Shown here piece after piece: positions 25,606-32,829 of a stretch of 36,028 nucleotides of DNA. The notes beneath the pieces were generated by a model. The model did not search any database. It saw only the letters and a program-made list of their open reading frames with translations, and was not told the origin of the DNA. Position 1 is the stretch's first letter. Every line of letters starts with the position of its first letter. The position numbers and the translations under genes were made by a program. Source of the stretch: Pseudomonadota bacterium (GTDB taxonomy: Bacteria > Pseudomonadota > Gammaproteobacteria > Burkholderiales > Burkholderiaceae_B); contig JAEWEV010000028.1 of the NCBI GenBank assembly GCA_023389155.1, positions 1 through 36,028 on the forward strand, written 5' to 3'.

Positions 25606-27279
25606 CTAGCCCTTTGCAGGAGCTTTCAGCTCGCGTTTCAGAATTTTTCCCACGGGTGATTTGGGCAGCGAATCCCGAAATTCGACCATCTTGGGCACCT
25701 TGTAACCGGTCAGTTCGGTTTTGCAGAAATCGATCAGCGCTTTCTCGGTGAGCGATGGGTCCTTGCGTACCACCACCACTTTAACGACCTCGCCGGACGC
25801 ACCATTGTCCGCACCGATAGCCGCGACTTCGTCAACGCCAGGATGCGATGCAACGACTTCTTCGATCTCCGATGGGTAGACATTAAACCCTGAGACAATG
25901 ATCAGCTCTTTCTTGCGGTCGACCAGAAAGATATAGCCTTCTTCATTTATATAGCCCATATCTCCGGTACGCAGATAACCATCCGGCTCAAAAGCCTTGC
26001 GGGTTTCAGACTCCTTGTTCCAGTATTCCCGCATGACTTGCGGGCCCTTGACGCATAGCTCACCGGTTTCATTGATACCCAGTTCCTTGCCCTGGTCATC
26101 GCGAATGGAAATATCCGTGGACGGAACAGGCAGACCGATTGCACCGTTGAAATCTTCCAGATCCATGGGATTGATGGTGACGGCAGGGGATGTCTCGGTC
26201 AGACCATAAGCCTGAGTCAGCGGTTTGCCAGTGGCTTTTTTCCATCTTTCTGCAATGGGACGCTGGACCGCCATGCCGCCGCCCAGTGTCAGGGTCAGAT
26301 GCTTGAATGAGATGGACGAGAAGGCCGGATTGTTTAGCATTGCATTGAAGAGCGTATTGACGCCCGTGAATGCGGTGAAGGGGTATTTGCGTATTTCCTT
26401 GATGAAGGCGGGAATATCGCGCGGATTCAAAATCAGCAGATTGGTCGCACCGAGTCGAATGAAGGTGAGGCAGTTGGCCGTCAGCGCGAAGATATGGTAC
26501 AGCGGCAAAGCGGTAACAATAAAATCGCTGCCGTCTGATTTCACATAAGGTGTGACCCAGGCATAGGCCTGGCACAGATTAGCCACCATATTGCCGTGGG
26601 TAAGTACTGCGCCTTTGGCCACGCCGGTGGTTCCACCGGTGTATTGCAGGAAAGCCATATCATCATGTGTCAGGCTGACTGCCCGGTAGTCTGCCGGATT
26701 CGTTCGCTTCATGAGATCGCTGTAGCGAACATGGCCTGGCAACGACCATGCCGGTACCATCTTCTTGACATGCCGCACTATCAGATTCAGGGCGAACCCT
26801 TTGAATGTGCCAAGCATATCGCCCAGCGTCGTGACAATCACGTGCTTCAGATCGGGCAGGCCAGCGCGTGCCGTTTCTAGCGTATGCGCAAAATTTTCCA
26901 CGACAACAACAAACTCGGCGCCGGAGTCCTTCAGTTGATGCTCCAGTTCCCGGGCAGTGTAAAGCGGATTGCAGTTGACGACCGCGCAGCCAGCCAGCAA
27001 GCTGCCGAATATCGCGACGGGATATTGCAGAACATTTGGCATCATCAGTGCAACGCGTGTCCCGCGTACGGCGCCCTGTGCCTGTAGCCAGGCGGCAAAG
27101 CGACGAGCTTGTTCGTGCAGCTCGGCATAGGTGAGCGACTGTCCCATGGAAATATAAGCCGTCGATTTTGCGTAGCGTTCGCAGCATTGATTAAACAGGT
27201 CAGCCAGTGACGCGTAGTCATCGACATTAATCTCGGCTGGAACGCCTTTGGGATAGTTTTTTAACCAGATTTTTTCCAT
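25606..27279 (-). CDS. fadD: long-chain acyl-CoA synthetase
   Basis: FadD activates fatty acids to acyl-CoA with ATP at the inner face of the membrane, trapping them for beta-oxidation. The 557-residue product has the ATP/AMP motif YTGGTTGVAKGA at 213-224, the same position as in E. coli FadD. It also has the YGLTETSP motif, GELCVKGPQVMREYW, the hinge DRKKELIIVSGFNVYP and the C-terminal catalytic lysine segment SPVGKILKREL. AGGA lies before the ATG. It is the last gene of the - strand fatty-acid cluster. Confidence 0.95.
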   Translation of the reverse strand: MEKIWLKNYPKGVPAEINVDDYASLADLFNQCCERYAKSTAYISMGQSLTYAELHEQARRFAAWLQAQGAVRGTRVALMMPNVLQYPVAIFGSLLAGCAVVNCNPLYTARELEHQLKDSGAEFVVVVENFAHTLETARAGLPDLKHVIVTTLGDMLGTFKGFALNLIVRHVKKMVPAWSLPGHVRYSDLMKRTNPADYRAVSLTHDDMAFLQYTGGTTGVAKGAVLTHGNMVANLCQAYAWVTPYVKSDGSDFIVTALPLYHIFALTANCLTFIRLGATNLLILNPRDIPAFIKEIRKYPFTAFTGVNTLFNAMLNNPAFSSISFKHLTLTLGGGMAVQRPIAERWKKATGKPLTQAYGLTETSPAVTINPMDLEDFNGAIGLPVPSTDISIRDDQGKELGINETGELCVKGPQVMREYWNKESETRKAFEPDGYLRTGDMGYINEEGYIFLVDRKKELIIVSGFNVYPSEIEEVVASHPGVDEVAAIGADNGASGEVVKVVVVRKDPSLTEKALIDFCKTELTGYKVPKMVEFRDSLPKSPVGKILKRELKAPAKG

Positions 27280-27344
27280 AACTCATCCTGCAAGTGAGAG
27301 GTCAATAATCGATGACATACTGCAAAGCAACGTCGGGCGTGTTA

Positions 27345-27923
27345 TCAACCGGCACCAAGCAGCGCCCGCTTCAGGGACGACTGCGCGGGCTTGTTGCCGA
27401 TCCAGACGGCAAGCAGTGCATGCGCAAACTGTGCATCATTGACCGACCCCTGTTGTGTTCCCATTGCCGTTACAGAGACGCGTGAATCCTGGAACAGGAT
27501 GTCAATCACACTGCCTCGTTTCAGACTCTTCTGTTTAAGCAATAACCCGGCGAACTGTTTCACCGATGGCTGTATCGCCTGCCACTGGCTGTCGCTGGTA
27601 TTATCCCTGAGCCCGTCATTCAGGGCGTCTGCCAGCGATGTGCTGTCTATATCGCGCAGCAGAACGAGTCGTATGGCACGCGGTGTTGTCCCATTAATAA
27701 TCGTTTGAGCCTGATCCGTCTTTCTATCAGTGTACAACGCAGCAAGATAAACGTCGAATACCACTTTCTTGCGTATCCCTGCGCCGTTCAGCACCAGTTG
27801 ACTGTTACTGACCTGCAGGGTATCCGGAACCTTGTGGCCATCAACGCTGTGGGCGCCCGCATTCACGCTTATGAGTGACAGCACAACGAGTGCGGTCGTC
27901 ATCAACGAACGGTTCAATTTCAT
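27345..27923 (-). CDS. periplasmic chalcone-isomerase-like protein
   Basis: A 192-residue exported protein: signal peptide about 1-24 (hydrophobic TTALVVLSLISVNAGA), then a domain with the chalcone isomerase-like pattern LNGAGIRKKVVFDVYLAALY (45-64), RAIRLVLLRDIDS (82-94) and the C-terminal LLAVWIGNKPA (170-180). Bacterial proteins of this fold do not make flavonoids as far as is known, and plant relatives bind fatty acids. The gene lies between fadL and fadD on the same strand, 65 nt before fadD. GGAG precedes the ATG. A fatty-acid-binding role is inferred from fold and context. Confidence 0.85.
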   Translation of the reverse strand: MKLNRSLMTTALVVLSLISVNAGAHSVDGHKVPDTLQVSNSQLVLNGAGIRKKVVFDVYLAALYTDRKTDQAQTIINGTTPRAIRLVLLRDIDSTSLADALNDGLRDNTSDSQWQAIQPSVKQFAGLLLKQKSLKRGSVIDILFQDSRVSVTAMGTQQGSVNDAQFAHALLAVWIGNKPAQSSLKRALLGAG

Positions 27924-27961
27924 AGTTGTCTCCAGATGGAATTGTTATTTTTTGCGCCCCG

Positions 27962-27996
27962 GCATTGCCGGTCCTGCAAGGGCGAACCGGCAATGC
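27962..27996. other. 11-bp perfect inverted repeat between fadL and the CHI-like gene
   Basis: GCATTGCCGGT at 27962-27972 and ACCGGCAATGC at 27986-27996 form a perfect 11-bp stem with a 13-nt loop, 30 nt after the fadL stop. No T-run follows directly on either strand, so it may be an mRNA-stabilising or partial-termination structure rather than a full terminator. Confidence 0.6.
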
Positions 27997-28026
27997 TTTG
28001 CTTCTGAGCAGTCAAACCGCAAGGTT

Positions 28027-29496
28027 TCAGAAACGATGCGAAACCTGCAGGCCGAAGATATGGCCGCTAGCCTTGTAGCTGCCGCTCAATCGACCATACT
28101 GCGCCTGATTATTGTCATTGGTATTGTCAATGTGTGATTTTCTCAGGAACATATAGCTGTACCCGACATCGATCGCGGTGTTTTCGGAAGGTTTGTACTG
28201 CGCACCTACCGACAGCCAGTAGCGGTCATTGTCGGGCAGTGAGGCAGGGCGGTGTTCTGCCTTGCGTACCGGTGACTGATCCCAGGCGACACCGGCTTTG
28301 AGCTTCCATTGCGGAGCCACCTGATACATGGCGCCAACGGCAATGCGCCAGGAGTCCTTGAACCTCAAATCCAGGCTTGCTGAAGGCAGTGTCTCGCTCT
28401 TAATGGTCAGCTCGGGCAGGCTGCTCCAGCCTGTCCACTGGATATCACCCAGCAGTTCCCAGCGTGGGCTGACGCGCTGATACAGACTGAGCAAAGCGGT
28501 GTCCGGCAGCGTGACGCTGGCGGTTGAGGACGATGTGAGTGAGGCTGGAACCAGGCCGTAAATTTCCTGCAACTGTGCTGGCATCGCGCCAATCATGGCG
28601 GCAGAGGGCCGGTGGATATCGACATCTGTATCGCCCTTTGCCTTGTACTTGATGCGTGAGCGATACGACAGGCCTACACGGGTATCCTCGCTTGGGTGGA
28701 ACATGACGCCAATATTCCAGCCGACAGCCGTGTCGTTCATTTTGACTTTGGCGTCCCCTTCCAGTATGGGCCCATATTGATCACCGACGGCTTTGCCCAT
28801 GGTTGCGGCCTGCTCGGCGGGCACGCCGGCAGCAATGTATTTTTGCGTGACGGCGCCGGCGACCTGGCTACGCAGATCCACGACTGTGCTCTTTTCATAC
28901 TCGGCGTTGATACGCTGGATATTGATACCGGCACCGATGGACCAGCTGTCGTTCAACCGGTAGGCCAGCGAGGGGTTGAAGTTGATGGTCTTAATGTCGA
29001 ATTTTTTGGAGTGATAGCGACCCATGAACCCGTCACCGTAATCGGTGGCCAGGCCAAATGGAGCGCCTACGCCCAGACCCGCGAAAAGACGGTCTGACAC
29101 CTGCCAGGATACATAGGCATTAGGGACAAATGATCCTCCTCCGGCATTCTTGCCTTCATCCCCCAGCGTTGCACCGGAAAATTGTGCATTGGAGGTGCCG
29201 AAAGCGGAAGGCAGAGACGTGTTGTCATTACTGAATTTGAAGGACGGGATGATGTAGTTGCCCCCCAGTGATACATTGAGGCCCGGCAGATTAGTCATGC
29301 CCGCCGGGTTAAAGTAAATGGTTGAGGCGTTGTCGGCGATGGCGCCACTGCCTGCATAGGCAACGCCTAGACCACTTGCGTTCTGTTCAAGCAGGTTGAA
29401 ACCGGCGGCGTGTACTACGCCCATGCCCGTTACTCCTGCCCCGAGAAGTGCAACGCCTAACAGTGTGCGCTGCAGTTTGTGTGGTTGTCTCTTCAT
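28027..29496 (-). CDS. fadL: outer-membrane fatty-acid transporter (OmpP1/FadL/TodX family)
   Basis: FadL-type beta-barrels let long-chain fatty acids or other hydrophobic compounds cross the outer membrane. The 489-residue product has a signal peptide (about 1-30, ending VVHA). The mature part begins AGFNLLEQNASGLGVAYAG, the diagnostic family N-terminus, followed by STIYFNPAGMT. The C-terminus ends in FGLQVSHRF, with the terminal phenylalanine required for outer-membrane insertion. Its place next to fadJ and fadD supports a fatty-acid substrate. AGGAT precedes the ATG. Confidence 0.94.
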   Translation of the reverse strand: MKRQPHKLQRTLLGVALLGAGVTGMGVVHAAGFNLLEQNASGLGVAYAGSGAIADNASTIYFNPAGMTNLPGLNVSLGGNYIIPSFKFSNDNTSLPSAFGTSNAQFSGATLGDEGKNAGGGSFVPNAYVSWQVSDRLFAGLGVGAPFGLATDYGDGFMGRYHSKKFDIKTINFNPSLAYRLNDSWSIGAGINIQRINAEYEKSTVVDLRSQVAGAVTQKYIAAGVPAEQAATMGKAVGDQYGPILEGDAKVKMNDTAVGWNIGVMFHPSEDTRVGLSYRSRIKYKAKGDTDVDIHRPSAAMIGAMPAQLQEIYGLVPASLTSSSTASVTLPDTALLSLYQRVSPRWELLGDIQWTGWSSLPELTIKSETLPSASLDLRFKDSWRIAVGAMYQVAPQWKLKAGVAWDQSPVRKAEHRPASLPDNDRYWLSVGAQYKPSENTAIDVGYSYMFLRKSHIDNTNDNNQAQYGRLSGSYKASGHIFGLQVSHRF

Positions 29497-29522
29497 AGAT
29501 CCATCCTGAATGTAAAACTGAC

Positions 29523-29562
29523 GATATCGGTAGCAATAAATCAGTCAACGCTTGCCGATATC
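29523..29562. repeat. inverted repeat upstream of fadL
   Basis: GATATCGG at 29523-29530 and CCGATATC at 29555-29562 are a perfect 8-bp inverted repeat with a 24-nt spacer, extended by a further AGC/GCT pairing after a small bulge. It lies 27-66 nt upstream of the fadL start, between fadJ and fadL. It could be an operator or an intercistronic hairpin. Confidence 0.55.
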
Positions 29563-29608
29563 ACATTTGTAATATACGAGTCAGACTTCCCGTTCCTGAT
29601 ACTTTTCG

Positions 29609-31534
29609 TCATTCTCCTCCTTTGCTCAATTTGTAATGAATCGGGCCTCCTGTAAACGGTGCGAACCCCGTGCCGAATATCACGCCAGCATCTGCCAGAT
29701 CGGCATCGTGCACAATATGGTGGGCAAGCTGTGTTTCGGTCTGATCGATCAGCGGCTTGATCAGGCGTTGCGCCAGCCCTTGTGGAATGGCTTTGCTGCT
29801 GCGCTGGTTGTGCTTGCGATCTTTCCACACATAAAAGCCTTCGCCGGTTTTTACACCCAGTTTTCCCTGGTCGATTTTGTCCTGCAGGCAGCGAGGAGGC
29901 GCCTGGCCTTCGGATAGCTGTTTGCCGGCAGCCATAGCAATATCCAGACCGACGGTATCGGCCAGAGTGATGGGACCCATGGGCATGCCAAACTGCAACA
30001 TGGCGGTGTCTATGACCTCAGGATCCATGCCCTCATCAATGCAGCGCATGGCTTCGAGCATGTAGGGTGCCAGTACTGCGTTGACCAGGAATCCCGGGGT
30101 ATCGCGCACGGGCAGAGGCAGTTTGCCCACTTTGCCAACAAAAGCGGTAGCGGTATCCAGCGTGTCTTCGGCAATGCCGTCGGCGTGAACGACTTCTACA
30201 AGGGGCATGCGCGATACAGGATTGAAAAAGTGAATGCCCACAAAGCGTTCGGGACGAGCAAGTACAGTGCGCAGCTCGGTAACGGACAGACTTGAAGTGT
30301 TGGTGGCAAGGATTGCACCGTCTTTCATTTTTGGCTCGATTTGCTGGTACAGCGACTGCTTGGCCTGGAGATTTTCGCTGATCGCCTCGATGACCAGGTC
30401 TGCCGTGGCAATACCATGTCCTTCCAGATCCGGGATAAGGCGGTCGCGTGCAGCCTGTGCTGTGTACCGATCCTTGCGGGAGTAGGTGGCCACCGCCGCC
30501 TTGAACGCCCCGGCAATGCGCTGTGCATCCGTGTCCTGCAAGGTGGTTTTGATTCCCTGCAGGGCGCACCAGGCGGCAATTCCGCCGCCCATCACACCGG
30601 CACCGATCACATGAACGTGATTAACCGGTTTTGCATTTTCTTTTTTGCCCAGGCTTTTGAGCCGCTCCTGAAGATGAAAGACGCGGATCAGATTGCGTGT
30701 CACATCCGATTGCAGCAGCCGCGTTAGCGCCTGCGGATCTGCCAGCGGATCACCATCGTGTTTTTCCCAGAGATCAAGCATCGTTAATGTAGCGGGATAA
30801 TGCCCGTCAGGGTCTTTTTCGCGAATACTCTTGCGTGCCTGCGATGCGACGAGTGATTTGAAGGGCGCGCGATTCAGAATTGCACCCAGCCCTTTGGCCT
30901 TGCGCGGGGGCTTGCCAGACGTGACCAGATCAACGGCAGACTTTTCTGCAACACGAGGCGCTACGAGCAGATCTACGACACCGGCAGCTTTCGCCTTGCG
31001 TCCGTCCAGCGTTCGACCTGTCAGCATCATATTCAAGGCGGTTTGTGGGCCGATAAGACGAGGCAGTCGCATCAATCCGCCCCATGCCGGGAAAATGCCC
31101 AGCTTGACTTCCGGTAATCCGATGACCGGTTTGGGCGAATCTGCCGCGATCCGGTAGCGGCAGGCCAGTGCGAGCTCCAGTCCGCCGCCCAGGCACGGCC
31201 CGTGAATCAGGGCTAGCGTGGGAAATGGCAGCTTCTCGATGCGGTTCAGCAGATTCCAGCCTCGTTCGATCAGCTTGCGGCCGCTATCCACGTTATCGAT
31301 CTGCTGGAATTCTTTTACATCAGCGCCGGCGATGAACCCGTTGCTTTTCCCGGAGCGAATAATCATTGCGCGCGGCGGTGCTGCCTGTAAGGCATCGATG
31401 ATACTGGCGAGCTCTTCCATGACATCGCTGGCAAGCGCATTCATGCTTCTGTCGGGGCAATCGATGGTCAGCCATGCGATGTGCTGCGTATCGTTCTGTA
31501 CGGTCCAGTTTTTGTATGTCTTCATCGTTGTCAT
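29609..31534 (-). CDS. fadJ: bifunctional enoyl-CoA hydratase/3-hydroxyacyl-CoA dehydrogenase
   Basis: Catalyses two steps of beta-oxidation. The N-terminal crotonase half (about 1-190) has FIAGADV, the hydratase glutamates E120 (CLGGGLELALACRYR) and E142 (GLPEVKLGIFPAWGG). The dehydrogenase half has the NAD motif GAGVMGGG (311-318), ATNTSSLS and HFFNPV. The motifs are closer to FadJ than FadB, in keeping with the FadI-type thiolase next to it. At 641 residues it is shorter than E. coli FadJ (714), the shortage being at the C-terminus, which ends soon after GTGFAPFTGGP. AAGGA precedes the ATG. It follows fadI by 9 nt. Confidence 0.93.
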   Translation of the reverse strand: MTTMKTYKNWTVQNDTQHIAWLTIDCPDRSMNALASDVMEELASIIDALQAAPPRAMIIRSGKSNGFIAGADVKEFQQIDNVDSGRKLIERGWNLLNRIEKLPFPTLALIHGPCLGGGLELALACRYRIAADSPKPVIGLPEVKLGIFPAWGGLMRLPRLIGPQTALNMMLTGRTLDGRKAKAAGVVDLLVAPRVAEKSAVDLVTSGKPPRKAKGLGAILNRAPFKSLVASQARKSIREKDPDGHYPATLTMLDLWEKHDGDPLADPQALTRLLQSDVTRNLIRVFHLQERLKSLGKKENAKPVNHVHVIGAGVMGGGIAAWCALQGIKTTLQDTDAQRIAGAFKAAVATYSRKDRYTAQAARDRLIPDLEGHGIATADLVIEAISENLQAKQSLYQQIEPKMKDGAILATNTSSLSVTELRTVLARPERFVGIHFFNPVSRMPLVEVVHADGIAEDTLDTATAFVGKVGKLPLPVRDTPGFLVNAVLAPYMLEAMRCIDEGMDPEVIDTAMLQFGMPMGPITLADTVGLDIAMAAGKQLSEGQAPPRCLQDKIDQGKLGVKTGEGFYVWKDRKHNQRSSKAIPQGLAQRLIKPLIDQTETQLAHHIVHDADLADAGVIFGTGFAPFTGGPIHYKLSKGGE

Positions 31535-31543
31535 GATTGATCC

Positions 31544-32827
31544 TTACTGGAGAGTTTCGACAAGCATGGCGCCGCCCTGGCCACCACCTATGCAAATAGA
31601 TGCCATGCCCCGCTTCAGGTTGCGTGCACGCAACGCCTGCAGCAGATGCAGCACAATGCGTGCACCAGAGGCGCCGACGGGATGACCCAGTGCGATGGCG
31701 CCGCCATCGACGTTGAGCTTGTCCTGATCCAGCGTACCCAGCGCAGGCAGGCCGAAATGGGTCTGGCAGTATTTCTCGCTCTCGAACGCACGGATGCATC
31801 CTAGCACCTGTGCCGCAAACGCTTCATTGATCTCCCACAGGTCAAGGTCGTTCAAACCCAATCCGTGACGCTGCAGAATTGGCACACTGGCGTGGACCGG
31901 CCCAAGGCCCATTTGCGCAGGATCCAGCGCAGCCCATTGCGCATCAACAATGCGTCCGATAGGCTGAAGATTCCATTTTGTGACTGCGTCTTCCGAAGCA
32001 AGCAGCAAAGCAGCAGCGCCATCAGTGACCTGGGAGCTATTGCCAGCAGTCACATTCCCGCTGGGCTTGTCGAAGACGGGCTTGAGCTTGCCGAGTTTAT
32101 CCACGGTGGAGTCGCGTCGTATTCCATCATCTTCGGTGTAGGCATTGCCCTTGGCATCAATAACCGCGGTAACTTCTTCGAACGCATGGCGGTTCTGCCC
32201 GGCGATCGCACGTTCATGGCTGCGAACGCTGAATTCATCCATCTCCTTGCGGGTAATGCCGAATTCCCACGCCAGATTCTCTGCTGTCTGGCCCATGGAA
32301 ATGCCAATAACAGGATCGGTGAGACCCTTGAGCAGACCGATCACGGGTGCGAGATTCCGCAGTTTGAACTCGCGCAGCAGGCCGAGTTTTTGGCCGGCAG
32401 ATTTTGCGCCATTCCATTTGGCAAGCCAGTTCACCATCCCGTCAGAGACCAGCAATGGGGCGCGGGAGAGGGCGTCGGTGCCGCAAGCCAGTACCAGACT
32501 GGAGCGGCCCGTCTGGATATTGGCGCAGGCCGAATCCAGCGCCTGCATGCCCGATGCGCAGTTGCGCATGACGGTCCATGCGGGAACCCGGTGGCCTGTG
32601 CCTGTGCGCAAACCGACGACGCGGCCGATATTGGTTTCATCAGGCGTTGGCGCCGCGCAGCCGACAATGACTTCTGACAGGGAGGTGGCTTCGACCGGCT
32701 GGCGCAACAGCAGCGCACGGCTGGCCTGCACTGCCAGATCACCTGCGGAAAACGGTCCCGGGCCGCCGCGTACTTTCAGGAAAGGTGTTCTGGTACCATC
32801 AACGACATAGACAGGTTTGAATGTCAT
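31544..32827 (-). CDS. fadI: acetyl-CoA acyltransferase (thiolase)
   Basis: Performs the thiolytic cleavage that ends each beta-oxidation round. The 427-residue product has the nucleophile C90 (NCASGMQAL), NEAFAAQ, the catalytic H382 (GHPVGASGAR) and C412 (ICIGGGQGG). Its length is nearer FadI (about 436) than FadA (about 387). Only 2 nt separate it from fadE, and its ribosome site (AAGGA) lies within the end of fadE, so the genes are likely co-transcribed and coupled. Confidence 0.94.
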   Translation of the reverse strand: MTFKPVYVVDGTRTPFLKVRGGPGPFSAGDLAVQASRALLLRQPVEATSLSEVIVGCAAPTPDETNIGRVVGLRTGTGHRVPAWTVMRNCASGMQALDSACANIQTGRSSLVLACGTDALSRAPLLVSDGMVNWLAKWNGAKSAGQKLGLLREFKLRNLAPVIGLLKGLTDPVIGISMGQTAENLAWEFGITRKEMDEFSVRSHERAIAGQNRHAFEEVTAVIDAKGNAYTEDDGIRRDSTVDKLGKLKPVFDKPSGNVTAGNSSQVTDGAAALLLASEDAVTKWNLQPIGRIVDAQWAALDPAQMGLGPVHASVPILQRHGLGLNDLDLWEINEAFAAQVLGCIRAFESEKYCQTHFGLPALGTLDQDKLNVDGGAIALGHPVGASGARIVLHLLQALRARNLKRGMASICIGGGQGGAMLVETLQ

Positions 32828-32829
32828 AA

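Noticed and set aside
29541..29612. Frameshift hypothesis for the short FadJ C-terminus
   Set aside because: The frames downstream of the stop do not continue the usual FadB/FadJ end, so the short form is not explained by a simple frameshift.
31865..32677. 270-codon open frame on the + strand opposite the thiolase gene
   Set aside because: The thiolase on the other strand has all catalytic residues; this frame is its shadow.
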